Positions 44,322-52,972 of a stretch of 64,000 nucleotides of DNA are shown piece by piece; the first letter of the stretch is position 1, and each line of letters starts with the position of its first letter. Position numbers and translations under genes: made by a program. This DNA is from Streptomyces longhuiensis (GTDB lineage: Bacteria > Actinomycetota > Actinomycetes > Streptomycetales > Streptomycetaceae): the NCBI RefSeq assembly GCF_020616555.1, contig NZ_CP085173.1:7456001-7520000 (forward strand), written 5' to 3'. The notes beneath the pieces were generated by a model, which did not search any database, was not told the DNA's origin, and was given only the letters and a program-made list of their open reading frames with translations.

Positions 44322-45497
44322 ATGGAGGGGGACCGCAGGCGCCGCACAGGTCCGGTCGGCGTGGACCGCAAGGCCCTGATCGGCGACGTCACGCTGGCCG
44401 TCGTCATCGGGGCGCTCGTCGTGGCCGCCGCGGTGGCCGACGGGGGAGTGACGGCGCTCGATGCCGTCCTGATCGCCGCGGGCTCGCTCACGCTCGCCGC
44501 CTACCGGCGGGCGCCGCGCACGGTCCTCGCGCTCGCCACGGCGTGCACCGCGGGCTACGTGCTCCACGCGGAGCCGGGCGCCCTCGCCGCGCTGCCCGTC
44601 CTGGCGGCCGTGCACACGGCGTCCCGTGCGGGGCACCGCCTGCTCGCCGCGCTGGCGGGCGCCGCGTTCCTCGTCGTGTGCGGTGTGGCGGGACGCCCCC
44701 TGGAGAGCTGTCTGCTCCTCGCCGGCTGGTTCCTGTGCGCCGTGGTCACCGGGCTCGCCGACAAGAACTGGCAGGCATATCTGCGCCAGACCGAACAGCG
44801 CGCCCTGGAGGCGGAGCGCACCCGTGAGGAGGCCGCGCTGCGCCGGGCCGGGGAGGAGCGTCTGCGCATCGCCCGCGAGCTGCACGACTCGCTCACGCAC
44901 AGCATCTCGATCGTCAAGCTCCAGGCGGGCGTCGCCGTGCATCTGGCGCGCAAGCGCGGCGAGGAGGTGCCGCCCGCGCTGCTCGCGATCCAGGAGGCCA
45001 GTGGCGAGGCGATGCGCGAGCTGCGCTCCACCCTGGACGTGCTGCGGGCCGACGAGCCCACGGGAAGCCCGGCGCTCCTCGTCGAGCGCGCCCGCTCGGC
45101 CGGCCTCGACGTCGAGCTGGTGGTGACGGGCCGCGAGCGGCTGCTTCCGACGGCCCTGGACCGTGCCGCGTACCGCATCGTCCAGGAGTCCCTGACGAAC
45201 GTCGCCCGGCACGCGGGACCGGCGGCGGTGACCGTACAACTCGCCTATGAAGAGACCGAGTTGGTGATCTGCGTCGAGGACGGTGGCGCCGCCGACCCCG
45301 CGCGCCCGCCGGTCTCGGGCAACGGGCTGAAGGGCATGGCCGAACGCGTCGCCGCGCTCGGCGGAAGCCTCGACGCCGCGCCACGCCCCGAGGGCGGCTT
45401 CGCGGTGCGGGCCCGCCTGCCGGTGGACGGGTCGGCCCAGCTTGCAGAAGGAGAAGTGGAAAACGTAAGGGACATGGCGGAGAGGGCGGCCCCATGA
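44322..45497 (+). CDS. NarL-family sensor histidine kinase
   Basis: 391 residues: four to five transmembrane helices (residues about 15-155), a short coiled coil, the HisKA_3 dimerisation box LRIARELHDSLTHSISI with phospho-acceptor His188, and an ATPase domain with QESLTNVARHA (N box) and GNGLKGMAERV (G box). There is no large extracellular domain, so it probably senses a membrane signal. It lacks a ribosome site and is probably leaderless. Stop overlaps the regulator ATG. Confidence 0.94.
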   Translation: MEGDRRRRTGPVGVDRKALIGDVTLAVVIGALVVAAAVADGGVTALDAVLIAAGSLTLAAYRRAPRTVLALATACTAGYVLHAEPGALAALPVLAAVHTASRAGHRLLAALAGAAFLVVCGVAGRPLESCLLLAGWFLCAVVTGLADKNWQAYLRQTEQRALEAERTREEAALRRAGEERLRIARELHDSLTHSISIVKLQAGVAVHLARKRGEEVPPALLAIQEASGEAMRELRSTLDVLRADEPTGSPALLVERARSAGLDVELVVTGRERLLPTALDRAAYRIVQESLTNVARHAGPAAVTVQLAYEETELVICVEDGGAADPARPPVSGNGLKGMAERVAALGGSLDAAPRPEGGFAVRARLPVDGSAQLAEGEVENVRDMAERAAP

Positions 45498-46177
45498 GCG
45501 GTCGCAGCAGTCCGGTGATCCGGGTCGTGCTCGTCGACGACCAGGCGCTCATGCGGGCCGGGTTCCGCGCCCTCCTGGAGGCCGAGGACGGCATCGAAGT
45601 GGTCGGCGAGGCGGCCGACGGGGAGCAAGGGGTCGCCCTCGTGAGCAAGCACGTGCCCGACATCGCCCTCGTGGACGTCCAGATGCCCGTGATGAGCGGC
45701 ATCGAGGCGACCCGCCGGATCGCCGCCGACCCGCGCCTGAGCGGCGTACGCGTCGTCATCCTCACCAACTACGGCCTGGACGAGTACGTCTTCGACGCGC
45801 TGCGCGCCGGGGCGTCCGGTTTTCTGCTCAAGGACACCGAGCCCGAGGACCTGCTGGCCGGGATCGAGGTCGTGGCCCGCGGGGACGCACTGCTGTCGCC
45901 GGCCGTGACGCGCCGCCTCATCGGCGAGTTCGTGTCCCGGCCACCGGACCGCTCCACGCCGCCGGGCCTGGAGTGCCTCACGCGCCGCGAACGCGAGGTG
46001 ACCGCGCTCGCGGCGCGCGGCCTGACGAACGAGGAGATCGCCGCGCACATGGTCGTCAGCCCGTTCACCGCCAAGACCCATGTCAGCCGCGCGATGACGA
46101 AGCTCGGGGCCCGCGACCGGGCCCAACTCGTCGTGTTCGCCTACGAGTCGGGCCTGGTCGCGGCGCGCACACGCTGA
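45494..46177 (+). CDS. NarL/FixJ-type response regulator
   Basis: 227 residues: receiver domain with phospho-acceptor Asp61 (ALVDVQMPVMSG), Asp15-Asp16 acidic pair (VLVDDQ) and Lys in FLLKDTEP, then a LuxR-type helix-turn-helix (LTRREREVTALAARGLTNEEIA). ATGA overlap with the kinase makes a coupled pair. Target unknown; the divergent AhpD-like gene and its own promoter are first candidates. Confidence 0.95.
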   Translation: MSGRSSPVIRVVLVDDQALMRAGFRALLEAEDGIEVVGEAADGEQGVALVSKHVPDIALVDVQMPVMSGIEATRRIAADPRLSGVRVVILTNYGLDEYVFDALRAGASGFLLKDTEPEDLLAGIEVVARGDALLSPAVTRRLIGEFVSRPPDRSTPPGLECLTRREREVTALAARGLTNEEIAAHMVVSPFTAKTHVSRAMTKLGARDRAQLVVFAYESGLVAARTR

Positions 46178-46212
46178 CACGCGGGCGCCCGCGGTGCGAG
46201 CCCGTCAGGGAA

Positions 46213-47103
46213 CTACTCCCGCTCGACCGGGATCCACAGCTGCGCGTCCGCCTGCGAAGCGTCGGACGACAGGCGCGTGCTGAGGATTTCCGGGCCCGGA
46301 CGGCTCCGGTACGGGTTGGACGGGAACCACTGGGTGAACACGTCCCGCCACAGGTGCTGGAGCGTCTGCGGGAACGGGCCCGAGCTGTCGAAGACGGCCC
46401 AGGTGCCCGCCGGGACGGTGAGGGTGTCCAGGTCGTCGGGACCGGCGGCGGAGGACACCGCCGCGTGGTAGTAGTCGAGTTCGGTGCCCTCCGCGCGGCT
46501 CGGATCGAGATCGTCGCTCACCGAGACGGTCCCCTCGGGCTCCTGGTCGGACAGCGCGTGGATCCGGCGCACGGTCTCCTTGTCGATGCCCCGGATGAAG
46601 TCGGCGATCGCCGGATTCATGCCCTCGTGGACGAGGGGGACCCGCGCCTTCCTGCCGACCACGTGGAACTCGGGCTTCTCCATCACTCGGTATCGCATGG
46701 TGCTGTTCCCTTCGACGATGAGCCGGAAGGACATCCGGGGCTGGGACCGCAGGGCCGCACCGGTCCGCCGGGCCTCGCCGGGGCCCACACCGTGCAGGGC
46801 CCGGAAGGCCCGCGCGAACGCCTCGCCCGAGCCGTAGCCGTGACGCACCGCGATCTCGAGGAGCGTCCGCTCCCCGGAGAGCACCTCCGCGCCGGCGACG
46901 GTCAGCCGCCTGCGCCGGATGTACTCGGAGAGCGGCAGCCCCGCGAGCGCGGAGAACATCCGCCGGAAGTGGTACTCCGACGTCGCCGCGATCCGGGCCA
47001 GTTCGGTGATCTCGATCCGCTGGTCGAGGTGGCGCTCGATGTGGTCCATGGCTTCGTTGAGCCGGTCAAGCACCCCGGGCTCCTTCCTGTTGACATCGCT
47101 CAC
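46213..47103 (-). CDS. AraC family regulator with GyrI-like effector domain
   Basis: 296 residues: two AraC helix-turn-helix motifs at the N-terminus (about 15-110; YHFRRMFSALAG and GYGSGEAFARAFRALHG), then a GyrI/SbmC-like small-molecule-binding domain (about 130-296, from MRYRVMEKPEFHVVG). This is the SoxS/Rob-like form seen in Rob and BmrR-type drug sensors. GTG start at 47103; upstream in-frame ATG at 47136 is an alternative. The next gene on the other strand is the dipeptide importer. Confidence 0.92.
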   Translation of the reverse strand: MSDVNRKEPGVLDRLNEAMDHIERHLDQRIEITELARIAATSEYHFRRMFSALAGLPLSEYIRRRRLTVAGAEVLSGERTLLEIAVRHGYGSGEAFARAFRALHGVGPGEARRTGAALRSQPRMSFRLIVEGNSTMRYRVMEKPEFHVVGRKARVPLVHEGMNPAIADFIRGIDKETVRRIHALSDQEPEGTVSVSDDLDPSRAEGTELDYYHAAVSSAAGPDDLDTLTVPAGTWAVFDSSGPFPQTLQHLWRDVFTQWFPSNPYRSRPGPEILSTRLSSDASQADAQLWIPVERE

Positions 47104-47272
47104 GCTAGGGAGGGCCCATGGTCGCGGACCCGACATCCTGTGCCCGTTCCGGTCGGGCGTGCCCGTTCCGGCCGGTAGGGGCTTTGTGACCTTCTTTGTC
47201 GGGGTCGGTTATTCAATCTTCATCAAATGTGTTCCGCCATGCGGACAACCCTCTTGCCTGTGGACTGTATGC

Positions 47273-47294
47273 GAAATACGTTCTGCGGTATTCC
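47273..47294. promoter_or_regulatory. GAAATAC/GTATTCC inverted repeat upstream of the dipeptide operon
   Basis: Seven-base arms with one mismatch and an 8-base spacer, in a 256-bp region (47104-47359) that is clearly less GC-rich than its surroundings. A TGATC/GATCA repeat follows at about 47296-47312. These are the only structured elements seen in the gap. Confidence 0.35.
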
Positions 47295-47359
47295 TTGATC
47301 ACACACGGATCATCCACAGGATGTCCCGCACACTCGTCCCCTGGCGGAGGTATCTCCTC

Positions 47360-48970
47360 GTGCGCCGAACAGCGGTTGCCTGCACGGCAGTTGCCCTGGT
47401 GTTGTCCACAACCGCGGGCTGCGGCTCCCTCCAGTCCTCGGCCACCGAGGTCGGCGGGGAGCGCATGACCGACGACCGGCCCGTACGGGACGGCGGCACG
47501 CTCACCGTCGCTCTCAACGCGGACCCGGACAAACTCGACCCCTCGCTCGCCCAGACCCTCGTAGGCCGCACGGTCTTCGCCGGCATGTGCGAGAAGCTCT
47601 ACGACGTCGACGAGGCGGGCAAGGTCGTCCCGCAGCTCGCCACCGCGCTGCCGAAGACCTCGGCGGACGGCCGCACCGTCACCTTCTCCGTCCGCAAGGG
47701 CCTGAAGTTCAGCGACGGCACCTCCCTCGACGCGGCCGCCGTCGTCACCTCGCTGCTGCGCCACCGCGACCTGCCGGGATCGGCCCGCGCCACCGAACTC
47801 ACCCCGCTCAAGAGTGCCGAGGCCACCGGCGCGTACGCGGTGAAGCTCACCCTCAAGCAGGCTTACGTCCCGCTCACCGCCGTGCTCGCCGACCGCTCCG
47901 GCATGGTGATGTCCCCGGCCGCGCTCAAGAAGTACGGGAAGAACTTCACGAACCACCCCTCCTGCGTCGGCCCGTTCAAGTTCGTCGAGCGCGTCGGCGG
48001 CGACCGCATCGTGCTCGCCAAGGACCCGAACTACTACGACGCGCGCGACGTCCACCTCGACAAGGTGATCTACAAGCCGATACCCGACGGCAGCGTCCGC
48101 CTCGCCAACCTGCGCTCCGGCGACATCCAGGTCGGCGACCAGATGGTGCCCGTGGACGTGAAGAGCGCCCTCACCGACAACAAGCTCCAGCTCTTCAACT
48201 CGCCGTCGCTCGGCTACCAGGGCATCGGCATCAACGTCGGCAACGTGAAGGGCCTCGGCCAGGCGCCGGGCCACGTCGACAGCCCGCTGGCGAACGACGT
48301 CCGTGTCCGCGAGGCCTTCGAGCTCTCCATCGACCGCGCACTCATCAACAAGGTCGTCTTCCAGGGCATGTACGAGCCCGCGTGCGGCCCGATCTCCCCG
48401 GAGTCCGCGCTCGCGCCCGGCGTCAAGGCGTCGCAGTGCCCCGGGCGCGATGTGGCCAAGGCCAAGCGGCTGCTGAAGCAGGCGGGCGTCAAGACCCCGG
48501 TGCACGTCGAGCTGAAGACCTCCACGACGCCCGAGTGGAGCCGCATCGGCCAGGTCATCCAGGCCATGGCCAAGGACGCCGGGTTCGCGGTCACGCTGCG
48601 CCCCACCGAGTACGCCACCATGCTCGAGGAGACCGACGACGGTCACTACCAGGCGTTCAACAGCGGCTGGTCCGGACGCCTCGACCCGGACGGCAACATC
48701 GCCAGCTTCCTGCAGACGAAGGGCGCCATGAACGCGTACGGCCTCTCGGACGACAAGATCGACGCCCTCATCGAGCGCGGCCGCGCCGAGGCCGACCCCG
48801 CCGAACGCGCCAAGATCTACGGCGAGCTGACCCGCCGCGCCAACGACGCCCACGCGCTCATCTACCTCTACCGCCAGAAGAACTACGTCGTCGCAGGGCA
48901 GGACGTCGCGGGCGTACGCGTCTACGGCGACGGCCTGATCCGCGTGAAGAATGCGGGGTACGCCAAGTGA
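47360..48970 (+). CDS. dipeptide ABC transporter substrate-binding lipoprotein
   Basis: 536-residue SBP_bac_5 (DppA/OppA) protein with signal peptide and lipobox-like STTAGC (Cys21). Domains show GGTLTVALNADPDKLDPSL, the family signature start, then VRKGLKFSDGTSLDAAAV and SIDRALINKVVFQG. Start GTG 47360 with GGAGG nine bases before; an upstream ATG at 47321 adds 13 residues. Binds oligopeptides outside the membrane. The GTGA overlap couples it to the permease gene. Confidence 0.94.
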   Translation: MRRTAVACTAVALVLSTTAGCGSLQSSATEVGGERMTDDRPVRDGGTLTVALNADPDKLDPSLAQTLVGRTVFAGMCEKLYDVDEAGKVVPQLATALPKTSADGRTVTFSVRKGLKFSDGTSLDAAAVVTSLLRHRDLPGSARATELTPLKSAEATGAYAVKLTLKQAYVPLTAVLADRSGMVMSPAALKKYGKNFTNHPSCVGPFKFVERVGGDRIVLAKDPNYYDARDVHLDKVIYKPIPDGSVRLANLRSGDIQVGDQMVPVDVKSALTDNKLQLFNSPSLGYQGIGINVGNVKGLGQAPGHVDSPLANDVRVREAFELSIDRALINKVVFQGMYEPACGPISPESALAPGVKASQCPGRDVAKAKRLLKQAGVKTPVHVELKTSTTPEWSRIGQVIQAMAKDAGFAVTLRPTEYATMLEETDDGHYQAFNSGWSGRLDPDGNIASFLQTKGAMNAYGLSDDKIDALIERGRAEADPAERAKIYGELTRRANDAHALIYLYRQKNYVVAGQDVAGVRVYGDGLIRVKNAGYAK

Positions 48971-50004
48971 CGACCGCTCACCTCACCGAAGAGCAGGCCA
49001 CGCCGAAGAAGGCCTCAGCGAAAGGGCAGGGGCTGCTCGCCGGGCACCCCATGGCCAAGTACGTCCTGACCCGCGTCCGGCAGTCGGTCATCACGCTCAT
49101 CCTCGTCTCGATCGTCGTCTTCGCGGGGATCCGCGCCCTGCCGGGCGACCCGGCCCTCGCCCTCGCGGGTGAGGAGCGCAGCCCCGCCGCGCTCGCCGCG
49201 ATCCGCGCCGAGTACGGGCTCGACGACAACATCGTGATCCAGTACGGGCGTTTCATCGGCCACGCCCTGCAGGGTGACCTGGGCACGTCCTCGCGCACCG
49301 GCCTCCCGGTCGCCGACGCCATCGGGCAGGCGCTGCCCGTCACGCTCGAACTCGCCGCGCTCTCCCTGCTGCTGGCGATCGTCCTCGGAATCGGCGCCGG
49401 TGTCGTCGCGGCCGTGCGGCGCGGCAGGCCCGCGGAGTGGATCGCCAACGGCCTCGCCCTGCTCGGCCTCTCGGTCCCCACGTTCTGGCTCGGCATCGTG
49501 CTCGTGCTCGCCTTCGCGATCGTCGTCCCCGTCTTCGCGGCCTCCGGCTTCGTCCCCTTCGGCACCGACCCGATCGACAACCTGCGCCGCATGGTGCTGC
49601 CCGCGATCGTCCTCGGATCCGGGCTCGCCGCCGTCGTCATGCGTCAGACGCGCGCCGCGATGCTCGACTCCCTGTCGGCCGACTACGTCCGCACCGCCCG
49701 CGCCAAGGGCCTGTCCCGGCGCGAGGTCGTCGGTGGCCACGCCCTGCGGAACTCCCTGGTCACGGTCGTCACCGTGCTCGGTCTGCAGCTCGGCCACCTG
49801 ATCTCCGGCGCGGTCGTCACCGAGCAGATCTTCGTGCTCCCCGGCTTCGGCAAGCTCACCATCGACGCCGTCTTCACACGTGACTACGCGACCCTGCAAG
49901 GCGTGGTGCTGTGCACGTCGGCCGCGTACATCTTCATCAACCTGCTGGTCGACGTGGCGTACTCGGTCATCGACCCGCGCATCCGGCTCGGAGGTGCCCG
50001 GTGA
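48967..50004 (+). CDS. dipeptide ABC transporter permease 1 (DppB type)
   Basis: 345 residues, six transmembrane segments; TRVRQSVITLILVSIVVF start and the EAA-like loop DYVRTARAKGLSRREVVGGHALRN typical of DppB. GALPGDPA replaces the usual PGDPA site after the first helix. GTG start overlapping the binding-protein stop. Confidence 0.94.
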   Translation: MTTAHLTEEQATPKKASAKGQGLLAGHPMAKYVLTRVRQSVITLILVSIVVFAGIRALPGDPALALAGEERSPAALAAIRAEYGLDDNIVIQYGRFIGHALQGDLGTSSRTGLPVADAIGQALPVTLELAALSLLLAIVLGIGAGVVAAVRRGRPAEWIANGLALLGLSVPTFWLGIVLVLAFAIVVPVFAASGFVPFGTDPIDNLRRMVLPAIVLGSGLAAVVMRQTRAAMLDSLSADYVRTARAKGLSRREVVGGHALRNSLVTVVTVLGLQLGHLISGAVVTEQIFVLPGFGKLTIDAVFTRDYATLQGVVLCTSAAYIFINLLVDVAYSVIDPRIRLGGAR

Positions 50005-50876
50005 CCACGCTCGCCCTCACAGGAATACGGGTCCGCGCGACCAAGAGCGGCAAACTGCGCGCCCTGCGCAGGAACAAGCTCGCCATGACGGGCGCCGTCA
50101 TCGCCGCGGTCTTCGTGCTCGCCGCGCTGTTCGCACCGCTCGTCGCGCCCTACGACCCCGCGCAGCCGAACTTCGACAACGTTCTCGCGGCGCCCGGCTG
50201 GAGCCACTGGCTCGGCACCGACGACCTCGGCCGCGACCAGCTGTCCCGCGTCGTCTACGGGGCCCGGGCCTCGATGCAGGTGGGCGTGCTCGCCGTCGTG
50301 TTCGCCTTCATCATCGGCGTCCCCCTCGGACTGCTCGCCGGCTACTACGGCAAGCTCGCCGACAGCGTCGTCTCGCGCGTCACCGACACGATGCTCGCGT
50401 TCCCCTTCCTGGTCCTGGCCGTCGGTCTCGCCGCCGTCCTCGGCCCGTCCCTCACCAACGCGACGATCGCGATCGGCATCTCGCAGATCCCGGCCGTCAT
50501 CCGCATCACCCGCGCGGAGACCCTGCGGCTCAAGCACGTCGACTACGTCGCCGCGGCCGTCGCCAACGGGGGAGGGGACGGCACCGTCCTGTTCCGGCAC
50601 ATCCTGCCCAACGCGACCTCCGCGCTCGTCGTCCAGGCCACCGTCGGCATCCCCGCCGCGATCATCGGCGAGGCCCTGCTCAGCTTCCTCGGCCTCGGCG
50701 TCCAGCCGCCCGAGCCGTCCCTGGGCGTGATGCTGTCGTCCGCCCAGTCCTTCCTCGCGCCCGCGCCCTGGATGGCGGTCTTCCCCGGCCTCGCCGTCGT
50801 CGCCGCGACCCTGGCGTTCAACCTGCTCGGCGACGGCCTGCGCGACGTCCTCGACCCCCGTGGAGCGACCCGATGA
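50001..50876 (+). CDS. dipeptide ABC transporter permease 2 (DppC type)
   Basis: 291 residues; begins with the DppC-specific RRNKLAMTGAVI segment and LAAPGWSHWLGTDDLGRDQLSR. Loop LKHVDYVAAAVANGGGDGTVLFRHILPN docks on the ATPases. GTG start overlaps the permease 1 stop. Confidence 0.94.
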   Translation: MTTLALTGIRVRATKSGKLRALRRNKLAMTGAVIAAVFVLAALFAPLVAPYDPAQPNFDNVLAAPGWSHWLGTDDLGRDQLSRVVYGARASMQVGVLAVVFAFIIGVPLGLLAGYYGKLADSVVSRVTDTMLAFPFLVLAVGLAAVLGPSLTNATIAIGISQIPAVIRITRAETLRLKHVDYVAAAVANGGGDGTVLFRHILPNATSALVVQATVGIPAAIIGEALLSFLGLGVQPPEPSLGVMLSSAQSFLAPAPWMAVFPGLAVVAATLAFNLLGDGLRDVLDPRGATR

Positions 50877-51910
50877 GCCCCGACCCCGTGCTGAGTGTCC
50901 GCGACCTCTCGGTGTCCTTCCGTTCGGACACCCGCACCGTCCACGCCGTCGACCACGTCTCGTACGACCTCGCGGCCGGTGAAGTCCTCGCCGTGGTGGG
51001 CGAGTCGGGCTGCGGCAAGTCCGTCACCTCCATGGCCGTCATGGGCCTGCTCCCGCCCACCGCGCACATCACCGGGTCGATCAGGCTCGGCGGACGCGAA
51101 CTCGCGGGCGGCGACGACAAGGCGTACGGGAAGATCCGCGGCAAGGACATCGCGATGATCTTCCAGGAGCCGATGACCTCCCTGAACCCGGTCCTCACCA
51201 TCGGCCGGCAGATCGGCGAGGTGCTCCGCCGCCACCAGGGCCTGAGCAAGAAGGAGGCACGCGCGCGTGCCGTCGAACTCCTCGACCTCGTGGGCATCCC
51301 CGCCCCGGCCCAGCGCGTCGACGAGTACCCGCACCAGCTCTCCGGCGGTATGCGCCAGCGCGTGATGATCGCCATCGCGGTCGCCTGCGACCCGGCCGTC
51401 CTCATCGCCGACGAGCCGACCACCGCCCTCGACGTCACCGTGCAGGCGGGCATCCTGGAGGTCCTCCAGTCGCTGCGTGAACGCCTCGGCACGGCGATCG
51501 TCCTCATCACGCACGACCTCGGCGTCGTCGCCGACATCGCCGACCGCGTCCTCGTCATGTACGCGGGCCGGCCCGTCGAACAGGCCCCCGTGGACGAGCT
51601 GTTCGCGACGCCCCGCCACCCGTACACCCGCGGACTCCTCTCGGCGGTCCTGCGGCCCGGCGCCTCGGCGGCCGCGGACGGTGGCGGCAAGCGGCGCCTG
51701 CCCGAGATCCCCGGCCTCGTGCCGAGCCTCGACTCCCAGCCCGACGCCTGCACCTTCGCCCCGCGCTGCGCCCGCGCCGACGAGCGGTGCACGACGACGA
51801 GGCCCGGCTTCAAGTCCGTCACCGACGACGCCGGAGACGGCGCCGGAGACGGCGCCCCGCACCTGACCGCCTGCTGGCACCCGAACACCCTCCAGGAGGC
51901 CGCACAGTGA
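50873..51910 (+). CDS. dipeptide ABC transporter ATP-binding protein (DppD type)
   Basis: 345 residues: Walker A GESGCGKS, signature LSGGMRQRVMIAIA, Walker B LIADEPTTALD and the C-terminal oligopeptide-transporter extension with Cys-rich CTFAPRCARADERCTT. ATGA overlap upstream and GTGA overlap downstream. It energises the importer as a heterodimer with the next protein. Confidence 0.95.
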   Translation: MSPDPVLSVRDLSVSFRSDTRTVHAVDHVSYDLAAGEVLAVVGESGCGKSVTSMAVMGLLPPTAHITGSIRLGGRELAGGDDKAYGKIRGKDIAMIFQEPMTSLNPVLTIGRQIGEVLRRHQGLSKKEARARAVELLDLVGIPAPAQRVDEYPHQLSGGMRQRVMIAIAVACDPAVLIADEPTTALDVTVQAGILEVLQSLRERLGTAIVLITHDLGVVADIADRVLVMYAGRPVEQAPVDELFATPRHPYTRGLLSAVLRPGASAAADGGGKRRLPEIPGLVPSLDSQPDACTFAPRCARADERCTTTRPGFKSVTDDAGDGAGDGAPHLTACWHPNTLQEAAQ

Positions 51911-52953
51911 GCACCCCGGTCCTGCAACTCGACGCCCTGGAGCGGCACTTCACCGCACCCGGCGGCACCGTACGCGCCGCCGACGGCGTCACCCTGACCG
52001 TCGGCCGCGGCGAAGTCGTCGGCCTCGTCGGGGAGTCGGGCAGCGGCAAGTCCACCGTCGGACGCTGCGCCGTACGCCTCGACGATCCCACCGGCGGCAC
52101 CGTACACATCAACGGCACCGACGTGACGGCCATGTCCCGGCGCGCCCTGCGCCCCCTGCGCAAGGACTTCCACCTCGTCTTCCAGGATCCCTCGTCGTCC
52201 CTCGACCCGCGCATGACCGTCGGGCAGATCGTCGCCGAGCCGCTGCGGCTGCACGGCATCGCGAAGGGCGAGGCGGCACGCGCGCGCGTGGCGGAACTCC
52301 TCGCCCAGGTGGGCCTTCGCCCCGAGCACGCCGAGCGGCACCCGCACGAGCTGTCCGGCGGCCAGCGCCAGCGCATCTCCATCGCCCGCGCCCTGTCGGT
52401 CGACCCGGCGCTCCTCGTCGCCGACGAGCCGACCTCCGCCCTCGACGTGTCCGTCCAGGCGTCCGTCCTCAACCTGCTCGCCGACCTCCAGCGCGACCGC
52501 GGCTTCGGCTGCCTGTTCATCACCCACGACCTCGCCGCCGTCGAGTACCTCGCCGACCGGATCGCGGTCATGTACCTCGGCCAGATCGTCGAACAGGCCC
52601 CCACCGCCGAGCTGTTCGCCGACCCCAAGCACCCCTACACGCAGGCCCTCCTGTCCGCGGCGCCCGTGCCCGACCCGGTCACCCAGCGCACCCGCGAACG
52701 GATCGTCCTCAGCGGCGAACTCCCCAGCCCGCTGGCGCCCCCGCCCGGCTGCCGCTTCCACACGCGCTGCCCGCTCGCCGTCGACCGCTGCCGCACCGAG
52801 GTCCCGGCCCTGCGCACCCTGGACAGCGGCCGTGAGGTGTCCTGCCACCTCGTCGCCGACGACGGCACCGCCCCCGACGCCGCGGCACCCCGTCCCGCGG
52901 ACGCCGACACCTCACTTCGTACGATCCCTCACAGCCGCCCCGCATCCGCCTGA
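51907..52953 (+). CDS. dipeptide ABC transporter ATP-binding protein (DppF type)
   Basis: 348 residues: Walker A GESGSGKST, signature LSGGQRQRISIARAL, Walker [14 protein letters not shown], and the C-terminal Cys motif FHTRCPLAVDRC. Partner of the preceding ATPase. Its stop lies only 20 bp from the TTG start of the gamma-glutamyltransferase-like gene, which therefore belongs to the operon. Confidence 0.95.
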   Translation: MSTPVLQLDALERHFTAPGGTVRAADGVTLTVGRGEVVGLVGESGSGKSTVGRCAVRLDDPTGGTVHINGTDVTAMSRRALRPLRKDFHLVFQDPSSSLDPRMTVGQIVAEPLRLHGIAKGEAARARVAELLAQVGLRPEHAERHPHELSGGQRQRISIARALSVDPALLVADEPTSALDVSVQASVLNLLADLQRDRGFGCLFITHDLAAVEYLADRIAVMYLGQIVEQAPTAELFADPKHPYTQALLSAAPVPDPVTQRTRERIVLSGELPSPLAPPPGCRFHTRCPLAVDRCRTEVPALRTLDSGREVSCHLVADDGTAPDAAAPRPADADTSLRTIPHSRPASA

Positions 52954-52972
52954 CGCCCGAGGAGCTCCACCC

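Noticed and set aside
46919..47359. Extending the dipeptide-binding protein to an upstream start near 46919
   Set aside because: The extension overlaps the AraC gene on the other strand; the GTG at 47360 has GGAGG and begins a proper signal peptide.
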